From assembly GCF_905475465.1 (NCBI RefSeq), contig NC_062243.1, positions 1,384,001-1,448,000 on the forward strand: a DNA stretch of 64,000 bases, written 5' to 3'. The translations under genes and the position numbers were made by a program. The DNA is from Pieris napi (Eukaryota > Arthropoda > Insecta > Lepidoptera > Pieridae). Under the pieces are notes generated by a model. It worked only from the letters and a program-made list of their open reading frames with translations. It had not been told where the DNA came from and made no database searches. The number at the start of each line of letters is the position of its first letter. The first letter of the stretch is position 1. Shown piece after piece: positions 1-11,195 of this stretch.

Positions 1-117
1 CGCCTGTAGTCTCCATTAGGCGACATTTCACTTAATTGCGTCCATTCTTCTGTATGTACAGAAATGAATGTAACTAACAAGGGTGCTGGTACTGAAGTCA
101 TGTAATATCTTCGGTAG
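1..117 (-). other. Exon-like open segment of unknown origin at the left edge
   Basis: The minus strand has an acceptor-like AAATAG and then about 39 open codons to the window edge, with YYMTSVPAPLLVTFISVHTE and LSEMSPNGDYR readable. It has no similarity to the APN exons I can see. It may be a mobile-element fragment. Confidence 0.25.
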
Positions 118-195
118 CTATTTAAGAAATCTTGAGATTGACAAATTAATCTTTCTTTTTAAAAATCTTGGACTTGAAATAATATGTTATAAATG

Positions 196-545
196 TAATA
201 TATAAAATTCTGCTAAGTTATAAGGGGTGTCCACCCCCAAAAAAAATATTGTTTCTTTTTTAGACAAAATTTTTTGTTTTTATTTTTTTATAATACAGCA
301 TACAAAAATACATAAAACCCTTAATATTCATCTACCCTCTACGATTTGCCCCCATTGGTTATTTGTTAGTTATGAACTTATAACTTGAACTCTGAGTTTT
401 ATATAGAGAAAAACACAGAAAACCCTAAAAAAAATTAATTCCGGAAAACCGAACAGTCTCAGTGGTAGCAAAATGTTCCATGTTGGTATGTACGAAGTAG
501 GTAGGCTAGCCATTAAAGAGAAACGAAGTTCGCGGGGGCAGCTAG
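196..545 (+). mobile_element. Helitron fragment related to 34866-35299
   Basis: Shares AAGGGGTGTCCAC, GAAAACCGAACAGTCT and the end CGCGGGGGCAGCTAG. The 5' part is deleted, so the start is approximate. Confidence 0.65.
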
Positions 546-784
546 TATTAATGTAATATTTACAAATTAAATTACACAGTATTTTTTGTTTTCTCATAAG
601 TAGCAGAAAGAAGATGTAGAAGAAATGAAAACAAAAGACGTTTCATAGTGATTGGTACTACACAAATTTCTTGATCTGATGAGAAATGAACTGTGTCGTT
701 TCGTCATTTATTGGTTATCCCAATGGCCAGGGTAGTTTTGTTTATATCTAATTTGAGTTATATTTTATAATAAATAATTTTCAG
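546..784. other. Intron, nothing recognised
   Basis: AT-rich lead-in to the acceptor of gene A at 784. No repeat family recognised. Confidence 0.5.
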
Positions 785-3700
785 GTCTTTATCGAATGTC
801 AACTCCCGAAACTTTTATGATACTCTGTCTACGGTTTGGGGCCAGGCTACACCTCTTATTAACGATGTCATCGACTTTATTGAACCGTGGATCTTGAACA
901 ATAATTACCCTGTCGTACGCATCGAACAGCGACAGGGTAGTGGTGTGATTGTGACTCAGGTATGTTGAGTTTGAGTTGTTCACAGCATGTTACCCTAAAA
1001 ATTAATAAAATCTGCCTTTGAAGGGGGTCAATAAAAACAGATTTTAATAGCTAAAATAAACACATTATTATCGTGACACAGAGATTAAAGAAACTAAAAA
1101 CGTAAACAACTAAACACATTAGACTCTATACTCAATTCTTTTCAATCCGAAAACCCCTTCTTATCTCAAATATCACTTCAAATTCTTAGGTCCTTCTAAC
1201 TATATTTTACGCTCTTCTAATAGATGTTTATTGAAAATTCCATCTCACACTTCATCCTTCTTAGGCAATTCATTCACGATCTCCGCCATTAAGTTGTGGA
1301 ATACGCTGCCCGACTCCGTACGATTGGCTCTACTACTCTTACTCCTCTGTATAATCATTTCTTAACCTTATCCTATCCTGATCAATCGTGACTTGTATAA
1401 ATCTTATGTTTCCTTTTACATCACTATTTGCTGTCCATGTATTTGTAAGATTAGCTTTTAAGTTTTTAGTCTGTTGTTAATTTTTTTTTGTATTACTTTA
1501 GATTAAGGTACTATATATATATATATATATTTATATTACATTTGGTTCTGCACTTCTCGCACGCATGTTTCTTTTTTTTTAGTTTTTATCTTTAACTAGG
1601 GTTGCCTGGAAGAGATCGCTTATTAGCGATAAGGCCGCCCGTTGCATCCCTTATAATTTTTTTTTATTGTATTTTAATTCTTTGTTTTTTGCAACGAAGT
1701 GTAAATAAATAAATAAATAAAATAAAATAGACTCGTGCATGCGTATGCAGACTTTTTTTGTCCGAAAAATAGTCTCAACAGTGTTACTACACTCAAAACG
1801 GCTTGAGAGTTCTGTAATTGTAATTAAAAATACATTTCTATTAAATTTTATCCAGGAACGTTTTGGATTTGCATCGCGTCCCCAAATGAACTTCATGATA
1901 CCATTGAGTTTTACAACTCGAGTTAACCCAGATTTTAACAACATTTATCCAACACATTTGCTGGAGGCTTCAACTACCATTTCTATGGATCTTGGAGACG
2001 AGGACTGGGTTATATTTAATGTTCAGGGACAAGGTAAGTTTATCAGGGCATGTCACCACTTTCAAGGCTCACAAGATCAGTGTCAACCTACCAGTCTAAA
2101 GAGCTTGTATTTTATGAACATCTAACTTGTAGATTACTTAAAATACTTTTTCGCCGCTGTAATAAATAATATTCCAGAGAAAAAAGCATTTCCTCATTTC
2201 AAAGAAATACATTAAATTATTATTTATCTATCTATCATATAATATATTAAAATATCTATGAATTTCTTATATTCCAAAGTAATGTTTTAGTATTCTGAAA
2301 TATCTTCATACACTATTTCACTTTAAATATTTTTATTTGCTTTAGGTTATTATAGAGTCAATTATGATAACGAATTATGGGAGAGGATTATAGAGGCTTT
2401 GGAAGACGAAGAACAACGAAATATTATTCATCCCATCAACCGAGCTACCGTACGTATTATATAATATATTAGTGTATATGTCGCAGTAAAGTAGTTAAAT
2501 CAGAGAGTTAATTGAATCTCTAGACATTTAATTTAAAATCGATATTCAATCAAGTCGCTAGCGTTTTGATTTAAATAAAGCAGCGTCGAACGTTTAACTA
2601 TCTGTCTGACCGTAAGCCAGCGTGTTAATTAATAATATAAAACGGTAGCGGTCACAACAAGATGAACATTTGTGCAACAAACTGTTTCTGGTATCGCAAA
2701 CAACTTTAGCCTTTGCCGTCGTAGTAACATAATATATATTATTTTAACGTAGCTGTTGAGAGATTGTTTATGATTAATTGATGAACTTTATTGTCTGCTT
2801 TGTTATTAGTATATGTTATTTTTATCATAGATACTTGATGACGCTTTAAATCTGGCAAGATCTGGAAGGGTAGACTACTCTATTGCGCTACGGATTGTTT
2901 TAACACTAAATCTGGAGACGGAGTATGTTGTATGGAAAGCATTTGATAGAAATATGCACATATTGAGAAATCATCTCGAGGCACTTGTTGATGATGACGA
3001 AGACTTGGATCAAGATATATATCAGGTACACGATAAATTCGATAACAATAAAACATTCTAGGCTTTGATTTTGCATTTTATTTCTTAATTAACTATTAAT
3101 TACTTAAGAAGTCATGTGGAACATGGTATAATGGTTGCAGCTCCTTACATTGTGTAAAACAAAAAAATTGGCGATTAAAAAGAGTGGCGGATAGTTTATT
3201 GCCAGTTCTTCTCTTCCGTTCTACGCCCTTGATTTGAGAACTGGCAGTAAATGTAAAATTAGAAGCATTTAATATGTATTTATTTTTTGACGTTCATAAG
3301 TGTAATAATGAATAAACGATTTTGACTTTGACTTTGATGTGTGTGAGGTCGTGCACCTCCTTTGCCATCAAAAATTTATGACATAAAAATGTCCTGTCCC
3401 ATGGCATACTGAGGATAGCTTTAATTTGAGAACGCTCCTCGGGCCGTCTTTACAGCCTAAGACACTCGTAGTTCGTGAGAGTGAAGTGTTATGACAATGT
3501 ACTTGTCAAAACAAAAGAATATCAACATAATAACAATTGTGACAATATTTAATATTAATGCTCATTTGTTTTTTATACTATTTAAGAGAATTATACGGCG
3601 AATAATGATGACAGCAGAGTCCGATCTAACATTTACACCCGAGTTAAACGTGAATGAACGAGCTATGCGGTCCCTGTCTCGAGGTCTGATTATGGATATT

Positions 3701-6700
3701 TCTTGTCGTGGCGGATACGAGCCCTGTATTGCTGCAGCAGTTGACTGGTTTAGAAATCCCACAGACAATACGGTTGTGTAAGTATTATATTTTGAAATAA
3801 AACACAAATGCTATATTAATTTCAATGCAAATATATTTAGTGAGCATTGAAATAAAACCCTTGGTTGACATTTGTATATTTTTCTACGGCTTTTAAGGAA
3901 ATTATAAAAAATATTAAAACAAGGGATTATAGAATAATATGTAGATATGCATATCTACTCATTGTAGATATGCTAATAATGATAAAACATATTTTACTAT
4001 CAAGAATTGTATTGCTTATTGTTTGTACGCCAAAGCTTTTAAAGCTCTAGAGCTTTTCGTAAAAAAGTATACCTTAATTACATTAATATAAGACTATTGA
4101 GAACATATTTAGGACCAGTCTGTGACTTTGTGTCATGTGATATTTGTTCCGTATCGATTTTTATAACTAATTCCAGTTGATTGTTGTAATATTTCAAATC
4201 TTTTATTTAAACCATAACTAATAACTTAAATATTGTATTGTACAACTGTGTTAATCGTAAAAAAAATATGTTTTTAGGAATCCTAATATCCCTGCTGATC
4301 TACGCCCAGCGGTATTCTGTGCAAATGTGATGACTGGTGGAGAAGAAGAGAGGGAGCTACTCGAAGCTCATTTGAAAACTATAAACAACCAGTACGAGAG
4401 AGTCGTTGTACTCGAATCCTTGGCTTGTTCGCAGGATGGTGATTTTATACAATCGTAAGTATGTCCTAGAATAGGGATCATCAAAGATATCAAATGTAAT
4501 CTTAATATATATAAATTACGTGTCACGTTGTTTGTCCGCTATGGACTCCTAAACTACCGATCCGATATCAATCAAATTTGCACACCGTGTGTAGGTCCAA
4601 CTTAAAAGATAGCTTACATCTCAATTTATACCCGCAGTATTATTTTATTGCAAAATATTTGTTTATTATTTGATAGTCACAATTCTAACAGATGGCGCTG
4701 TGTTGAAAGTACCAACGTTTCACATAAGCTACAATTTAATGGCATTACCACCAAAAAAGCATGGTGGTCCCCATGACTGGTGTTCTACTACCGTTTCCCT
4801 TGAATACTACTACTATGTAATATAACAAAAACCTTAGCCACAGCAACGCTTGGCCGGTCTGCTAGTTGAATATAAATTACATATACAGCAATTAACATGA
4901 AGGAAGAAGTTGTAAGAAATAAGTTTAATTATGCGATAGGATTTAATACAACAATTATTTTATTTAATGACGATTATTCATAAGTACACGATACACAATT
5001 TTCTTGGAGTCCGCGAAAAGCAGTTTTAGCCCTTAGAAAGAATTATAACACAACGTGTTATCTTTGTAAAATAGCTATCGTTTATTGCTTATTAATCTAA
5101 TTTAAATTCCTAGATAGGGGTCAGCATAGGCATGTTAAATTCCGTCTTTGTTTCCACCCCTTTGCCTTTGTGACCTGCATCGGCTGAATTAACACAAACT
5201 TGCAAAGCGCTATTAAGAAGTAAAATAGAACGCATTTTATTCTTTGAATTTTGAACAAAGGGATTTGAATTAAAATATTTATGCAACGAAAGTCGGATGA
5301 GGTTTTTAATTAATGAGCGTTATTCACGTGGTGCTTTAGTACTTTTTAAGTAAACTGTAGTTGTTATTATCTTTTTTTAATTTTCCATTGTTCTGGGAAT
5401 ATAATGTTTAAGATAATTTTGTGGGGGATTTTTAAGTCACAAAGTTTAATTTAGCACGGCTCACTGTTTATACTTATCCACTAATTAGAAGACACTTAAT
5501 CGCCGTATTGTGATAGTATCGTACCGTAGTGGAGTAGCAGTAATACTTGCATCAATAAAACGATTGAATTTTCAAGCAAAAAATTTCAAGAAAAGGTTTG
5601 TTCGTAAAAATGGGTGATTTTTAAATCACTCTTTTTCCAAGCACAATCAGGAATTTTATATTTAAAACTAGGTGTAAGTTATTTTCCTTTAATAAAATCT
5701 AAAAATTATATTCGTGAATTGTACGAGTAAAGATTATTCTAAAGGCCAGCAACGCACTTGAGAGCCTTCTGGCAATGTGAGTGTCGTTGGGCGGCGGTAT
5801 CACTGAACATCAGGTGAGCCTCCTGCCCGTTTGCCTCCTATTACATAAAAAATAAATATTAATCGTCACATTAATACGCCATTTATACGATTAATAAAAT
5901 TATCGTTTTATTAATTTTATCATAATTAAAATAAATGATTATTTAATTAAAATAAATGGTCGATAATTAAATCCAACAAAAGAAGCTTTTGATATGAAAA
6001 TACCTAATCATTCTAACTTTTACAGCTATCTAACTGAAGTTGCAGCAGATAACAGTCCATACAATAGTGAAGAGAAAACGCGAATTATTATTGCAATCAT
6101 CAAATCCCGCTTCCAGAATGCAAAACGAGCATTAGATTTTATATCAAGGAACACGGCACAGATAAGGAATGCGTAAGTAGTTTTGTCTTGTTAAAATATG
6201 CGTTTCCCATATCAGTATTGATCATGGCGCAGTTTAGAAGATAACGCACAAGTAAGATGCAAGAAAACGCTCATATATGGACATAACATTATATGGACTG
6301 TATTTCGTAAGATAAATGTCTTAATATTTTTGAAGTGAAACTTCTTTATCGGGGTTGGAAAAAAATGTAGTGTAACATTTTTCGGTTACGCGTCACATGT
6401 TTCGGTTACGCGTCACATTTGACCGTTACGCGCGTCTTTTTCTCGTCCCTACCACGGTTGATTCGAAGAGATTCTAAACCATTAATAACAAAAATTTATA
6501 ATAACTATAACAATGATACTAAAAATTATATTACAATTTATGAAATTCTGTAATAATCTTAGTGGTAATAAGGTAAAATGAAATAATTGTATTATTAAAT
6601 AATACAATTATTTCATTTTACCTTTACATTTTTATATTTTGTATTCAAGTCTGTGATATTAAAAGCCTTTTGTTAAACTTTATCTAATTTAACTTTATTT

Positions 6701-8511
6701 AACCAATTTCTGTAAAGTTAGTTGCATATAGATAATTTTTCGAAAAATAAGGTCATAAAGAAGTTTCACTTCTAACGTGTGTACACTAGTACACGCACTT
6801 TTTTTTTTACAATTCACACCAATTGACCTAGTCCCATGCTAAGCTGGTGAAGCTTGTGTTATGGGTACTAGGCAACGGATATACATACATATTATAGATA
6901 GATATATATATAAATACATATTTAAACACCCAAGACCTAAGCACAACACCAAATGCTCATCACATCGATGTTCGTCTCAGCCGGGATCGAACCCGGGACT
7001 CATGGATTCGCAGTCAGGGGTACTAACCACTAGAACAATGAGTCGTTAATGTCTTAAATAAAAAGAAAATAGATAATTCACAACACGACATATATTAACT
7101 AGATTACAGAACGAACGTATCTTAATTATAGTATACTGAGTAATTAAATACATTTTTACTGTTTGTTGACTTTTATACGCTTAGCTTGATTATAGGTTAT
7201 TTTCGCATATTAATTTTAAAACTGAATCTCAATTTTATAATATTATTCTATGTGTTTCGATTTCTCTTGAATTTATTAAATGTTTCTAGACTGGGAGGAT
7301 CCGAGAAATTGGAAGAAGTTTTATGCGCCCTGTCAAGAAATATTGCTAATGGTGACATGACATCTGATGTAAGTAAAATGAAAGAATGATAGAAACAAAA
7401 TGAAAAACGGGTGAACCATTTTCATACTGAAATGTATATTATCAAGTATATTTTTTCAAGAATTTCTATTGTCCTGTGGTATTGATTTAAGTTTGCTATA
7501 AAAGCCATAGTGGGTTTTATCACATTTCTCCCTATTGATTTGCGATATAATAACATGACTTAATTAAATTCAATACAGTCGCGCTTTCTGTACATTTAAT
7601 ATCATTACAAGTATTGGCCCAATAGTTGGCTGATATTTGCACTCGACGTTCCCACGATGTATGTATAAACAGTCAACTCTCGATAATTTGAAACTCAATG
7701 GACCAGAGATAAATTTCAAAATGAGTCAATTAAAAAAGAGTTTGATCAAAGTTCGTGATTTATTGTTTCTATATAATTATTATAATCAACGACCAATCCC
7801 TCTCCGAGCGGCTTGATCCATTGGCGTTGCGTAGAGATGGGGGGGGTCACTCTGCATCTTCTACCGCATTTACCATGAAGAGTGTTCAGAGGAGTTGTTC
7901 GGATTAATACCCGCAGCTGAGTTTCATCGTCGGGCGTCGAGGCATAATACGAAATTACACCCGTATCACCTCGACGTCCGCCGTTCCACAACTCAGCGTT
8001 TTTCAAGGCAGTTTTTGCCGCGCACTACCACTATGTGGAACCAGACAACAAACGAAAGGTCTGTGCAAGATAAACGCTTTAAATTATCAAATGTTGGTGA
8101 GCAAGATACTATTCCTTCAACTTCAAATCACCGAGGGGACAAATTAACATTGATTTTATTCAATTTATCGAGTATTTTTTAAGGGACCGTAAAAAAATTC
8201 AAATTAACGAGTGCAAATTATTGAGAGTCGACTGTACGTACAAACATTATAACTCGTGTATGTTAACTGTAAGTCTTCTAAATGTTAATATTTAATTACA
8301 GTTCACAATTTGGGTCAACTCCCTCCATAGCAACCTGGATACATCCTTAATTATTGCAGAAAGACTTAGGGATCAGATTCAACAGGATATGGATTGGAAT
8401 AGAGTATATTTGAACACAGTTTACGAATGGCTAGACGAAAATGATGCGCCTACTTTAGTAGGCTCTATAGTTTTATTGAGTGTATCAGTTTTAATGGCTT
8501 TATTTAATTAA
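785..8511 (+). CDS. Gene A: aminopeptidase N (M1), C-terminal half; 5' exons outside window
   Basis: Exons read at 785-959, 1856-2033, 2346-2449, 2831-3025, 3587-3777, 4278-4454, 6026-6172, 7290-7368 and 8302-8511. All junctions are GT-AG and phases join without a stop. They match exons 6-14 of genes B-D: the domain before GYYRVNYD (spanning 2033/2346), the ERAP1-like helical C-terminal domain with the Cys pair in SCRGGYEPC, and a last exon ending APTLVGSIVLLSVSVLMALF, a hydrophobic GPI-anchor signal. APNs remove N-terminal residues from peptides at the midgut brush border. The GAMEN and HEXXH exons lie left of base 1, so activity cannot be judged here. The gene converges on B. Introns hold LINE, Helitron, SINE and MITE copies. 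Family certain; which APN paralogue is not known. Confidence 0.92.
1150..1732 (+). mobile_element. LINE 3' fragment
   Basis: RNSFTISAIKLWNTLPDSVR at 1275-1334 is an ORF2 end. Then a (TA)n stretch, GCCTGGAAGAGATCGCTTAT, and a (TAAA)n tail at 1703-1732. Gene A intron. Confidence 0.65.
3100..3337 (+). mobile_element. Interspersed repeat with (GACTTT)n tail, copy 1
   Basis: GTCATGTGGAACATGGT, GGCGATTAAAAAGAGTGGCG, TTGCCAGTTCTTCTC and an end GACTTTGACTTTGA. Probably the 3' end of a LINE or a SINE. Gene A intron. Confidence 0.65.
4500..4865 (+). mobile_element. Non-autonomous Helitron
   Basis: Begins TCTTAATATATATAAATTAC after A. Ends GCTTGGCCGGTCTGCTAG before T, the CTAG end and A-T insertion seen in lepidopteran Helitrons. 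Gene A intron. Confidence 0.75.
4866..5744. other. Intron of gene A, nothing recognised
   Basis: AT-rich, no open frame with splice sites, no repeat I can place. Confidence 0.5.
5745..5850 (+). mobile_element. LINE 3' fragment (LWNQLP family), short
   Basis: AACGCACTTGAGAGCCTTCT and AGGTGAGCCTCCTGCCCGTT. Gene A intron. Confidence 0.6.
6332..6798 (+). mobile_element. Helentron-like non-autonomous element, copy 1
   Basis: Starts GAAGTGAAACTTCTTTATCG after a T run. Near its end is the complement (ATAAAGAAGTTTCACTTC), then a hairpin-forming GTGTACACTAGTACAC and GCAC next to a T run. A perfect 51-base palindrome lies at 6572-6622. Class is inferred from termini and T-T insertion. Confidence 0.5.
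6800..7047 (-). mobile_element. tRNA-derived SINE (family 1)
   Basis: Minus strand: ATTGTTCTAGTGGTTAGTAC (A box) and GGGTTCGATCCCGGC (B box), then GAGACGAACATCGATGTGAT and a body ending in an A run next to the element at 6332-6798. Not a tRNA gene: no folded acceptor and it repeats at 41875. Confidence 0.8.
7670..8234. mobile_element. pogo/Tigger-like MITE carrying a LINE fragment
   Basis: Left end CAGTCAACTCTCGATAATTT and right end complement CAGTCGACTCTCAATAATTT; TA follows the right end. The middle holds a LINE C-terminal fragment. Class by terminus resemblance only. Confidence 0.6.
7875..8065 (+). pseudogene. LINE reverse transcriptase C-terminal fragment
   Basis: Reads SEELFGLIPAAEFHRRASRH and then FLPRTTTMWNQ, the RRxSRH...FLPRTxxLWN pattern at the end of many non-LTR ORF2 proteins. 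GC-rich against its surroundings. Confidence 0.65.
8302..8511 (+). CDS. Gene A last exon with GPI-anchor signal and stop
   Basis: Follows the acceptor TTTAATTACAG and starts FTIWVNSLHSN. It ends in about 20 hydrophobic residues and TAA. Its 210 nt equal the length of the last exon of gene C. The tail fits GPI attachment near the D-A-P of the ENDAPT stretch (inference). Confidence 0.9.
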   Translation, partial: FTIWVNSLHSNLDTSLIIAERLRDQIQQDMDWNRVYLNTVYEWLDENDAPTLVGSIVLLSVSVLMALFN

Positions 8512-8717
8512 CCAATATTACTTAATCGTAGAATATTTTTCTTATTTTAGATTTAGTTTAAAAGTTTATTGGGGTGAAAATTATTTTTAAATTTTAGTTA
8601 AGTTAAAGAAAACACTAAACTATTAAAACGATAGTTTAATAGTTTTCCAATTAAAATAAGGCAGATATTTGCCAAATATCGCATCTTAGTTATATCTGTA
8701 ACTAGATTGTTTGATTG

Positions 8718-8723
8718 AATAAA
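8718..8723 (+). promoter_or_regulatory. Candidate poly(A) signal of gene A
   Basis: AATAAA about 207 nt after the stop codon of gene A, in AT-rich DNA. It is the nearest good hexamer; use is inferred. Confidence 0.45.
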
Positions 8724-9324
8724 ATATTTTTAATTTATTATTTTTGTACACGTCATTATTGCACAAAGTGAATTAGAGTAAGTTTGAATAATTTTAATAG
8801 TACTTAAGAAATATATTGTTGGGTAGTTATAAGTTTGGTGTATGGGTACATATCTAAAGTTATTTACTGCATTTTTACTCTCGAGTACTGTTAGCAAATA
8901 AAACATAAGTTATTTCAATAATTTATTTTAAATAATGAATAAGTATAAATCAAACGCGTCCTCTTGATTTGTACTTATTTAAATAACAATTACTCGTAAG
9001 TTAAGTTAGTTAAATTATGATTAATATAATATGTACATATAGTAAATAAAGTTTAACAAAAATCTATGTTTTTATTTAAATTAACAAAAAATCTCTGACT
9101 AGATTATGAAATAACGTGATGTAAGCCGGAATGTACTGAAGAAAATTTAAAAATATTAACAGATAGGTAAATGTTTATCCATGAGTTAATATCGTTAATA
9201 ATCCCTCCCCGTTTAAAAAAAATAACAAAATAGTTATTTTGTATACCGAAACATAACTCGTTAATCTCTAAACTGATTATGATTAAGGTGTGATTTAAAA
9301 GAATATATTTTTATTTGAAATAGG
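8724..9324. other. Intergenic, between convergent genes A and B
   Basis: Very AT-rich. I looked here and up to 11068 on the minus strand for exons 12-14 of gene B and found none. Confidence 0.5.
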
Positions 9325-9541
9325 GACAAACGATCCTGCGAGACGCCCAAAAAAGGGAGGTCATCGCAGCCTATAGCAAGCATGGAGACATATTGGTGGG
9401 TGCGTCGGCCTTTGAGAGAGGAACTCTTTCTTTAAATAATTCCCACCGGGAGTCTATTTCACAGTTCGCTAGTTCGCAAAAGAAAGTGTCGTGTGAAGCA
9501 GGCCGTGGAAGACTTCTATCCATAGAAGAAGCCATCAAGGT
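9325..9541. mobile_element. LINE-type repeat fragment
   Basis: GGGAGGTCATCGCAGCCTAT and CACAGTTCGCTAGTTCGCAA also occur, diverged, at 20250-20440. Between genes A and B. Confidence 0.5.
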
Positions 9542-9832
9542 AAAATAAGAAATCTTATTGTATGCTTTTTAGTGCGTTTTTAACGTAATACTAAAAAATA
9601 ATAACACATGGAATTGATAACCTCCTTCAGGTTTTTCCAGGCCAGTAATTTGTAATGTATCGGTTTTGTGCGATACATAAAAACCTTACAAATATTTATG
9701 TTCAAATATAAATTATCATATACTTATACTAGTAAGGAACGCAAAACTTAATAATACTACGGGAATCAAATTTTTCTTCGTGCCATTACAATCTGCTACT
9801 TTGATGGTTGTTGGTGCCTGAAAGAAAGAACT

Positions 9833-9990
9833 TGTTTATTTATTTATTTACCAAAAAGGCCACACATAAGAAATAAGATACATAACCTAGAACCTATGTG
9901 TGGCGTCGATAAGGGGTGCACGGACACAAGCATAACGCTACTAAATTAGTTAAATAATAAAACACTAAGTGTATAGTGTAGACTCGATTC
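9833..9990 (-). mobile_element. LINE 3' tail
   Basis: (TTTA)n followed by CCACACATAAGAAATAAGAT, as expected of a reverse-oriented tail. Between genes A and B. Confidence 0.4.
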
Positions 9991-10379
9991 TCGAGCGGGG
10001 GTTCAAGTTTGTTTTAAAAGGGGGTCAAAGTCTGTTGAAAAATAATAAATACGAACTACAATGTACATATTATTATAATTTTACAGTGACGGGGTCGCAA
10101 GACTGTTTTACTTAACTCTTTAGCTTTTTCGTGGGTCGCGACATAAAAATTGTTAAGAAATTATGGTGTAGTCTGTTACTTAAATCTAGGCGTCGCGTCG
10201 CAACAAAAGTTGAGTAGTATTTTTATTATAATACGTTAAGAGTGTTGACTTAAAAATAAACTGTAATACATAGTACCTCCGTTGTTGTGGTAGTTGACAT
10301 TTTAATAGGCAGTGGTCTCGGATGACCTATAGGAACTCGGTATAAGAACCTGTTCTCTTCACGTCTGGAAATAGATAAG

Positions 10380-10450
10380 AAAAAGATATTGATTATATTG
10401 CTGTGGAATTCGTCTGCTCCTCAGCATAATGTTGAGCCAGGGCCAGTAAC
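10380..10450 (+). pseudogene. LINE ORF2 start fragment
   Basis: LLLWNSSAPQHNVEPGPV resembles the (S/A)GDVEPNPGP stretch at the start of CR1-type ORF2. Diverged. Confidence 0.4.
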
Positions 10451-10739
10451 AACCACACACACACACACATTACACACTTAAAAAGTAATTTATTCTTTAA
10501 AAAATCTTTAACTATTTTCCTTTCTTTTATTGATTACTATTATTATTATTTTGTGTGTTTCTGTGTGTATTTCGTTAGTAATAAATGTTGTCGATGTCTT
10601 TAAACAATATGTAATAATTTTTAATGTATAACTAAAAAATACAGTGGCACCCAAGGTATGGTAGGTAATAAACCTACCTTAGGTTTATTTAGGTGTCTTT
10701 TCAGATTTATTTTTTGTATCATGAAGCTTTTTGTACATT

Positions 10740-10815
10740 CAAATATGCCCTTCGATGTTTTTCTTGTGCCAGGCATGTGATGTTTCCTCTAATCCACGAC
10801 CGGGTGTTGAAGGCA
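10740..10815 (+). pseudogene. Second LINE ORF2 start fragment
   Basis: FFLCQACDVSSNPRPGV is another diverged version of the GDVExNPGP stretch. Between genes A and B. Confidence 0.4.
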
Positions 10816-10862
10816 CGACATCAGTGTCGAGAATTGCAAGCTTAAACGTTGCGAGACTACTG

Positions 10863-11042
10863 CCTTGCGATTCTGTAACTCACTTTTCGAACTCTCACAG
10901 CGGTTTTCACAGCGGCGGTCACGCTCAAATCAGTCGTGAATCAGTCATTTTACGATTTGGCATTCTGATAAGGAGAGAGCTTGTAGTTTATTGTTTATTA
11001 GAATGCCAAATCGTGAGGTAAGTGAGGTACAGAATCGCAAGG
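10863..11042. mobile_element. MITE with CTG duplication (CCTTGCGATTCTG family), copy 1
   Basis: Inverted ends CCTTGCGATTCTGTA and TACAGAATCGCAAGG, flanked by CTG (10860-10862, 11043-11045). A 3-bp CWG target duplication is known for Harbinger elements. It lies just past the stop of gene B. Confidence 0.8.
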
Positions 11043-11068
11043 CTGCTATCAGATGTGTTAATGTATAC

Positions 11069-11195
11069 TTACAATGCATGTTCAGCTCTAGTCTTGTCCT
11101 CATTCTCAAAATCGTTGAAGTTCTCTGCAGCTAAATTACCATTGACATCATTCAATACTACATAATAACACGCAGCTCGGAAGTCAGGATCCAAT
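11069..11195 (-). CDS. Gene B terminal exon with early stop
   Basis: LDPDFRAACYY... ends EHAL then TAA. In C and D the homologous exon is 168 nt and continues LGCT. The stop lies within GTAAGT, so a splice donor at 11072 is an alternative reading. I found no exons 12-14 on this strand down to the end of gene A (8512-11068), so the truncated form is preferred. A CTG-flanked MITE begins at 11042, 26 bases past the stop. Confidence 0.65.

Noticed and set aside
6950..7047. tRNA-like sequence with A and B boxes (also 41880-41950, 52811-52880)
   Set aside because: Promoter boxes are present but no cloverleaf acceptor stem; they head repeated SINE bodies.
8512..11068. Exons 12-14 of gene B
   Set aside because: Searched on the minus strand for the last-exon hydrophobic tail and for acceptor-plus-frame segments. 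The only acceptor-like site tried (near 9820) hits a stop after six codons.
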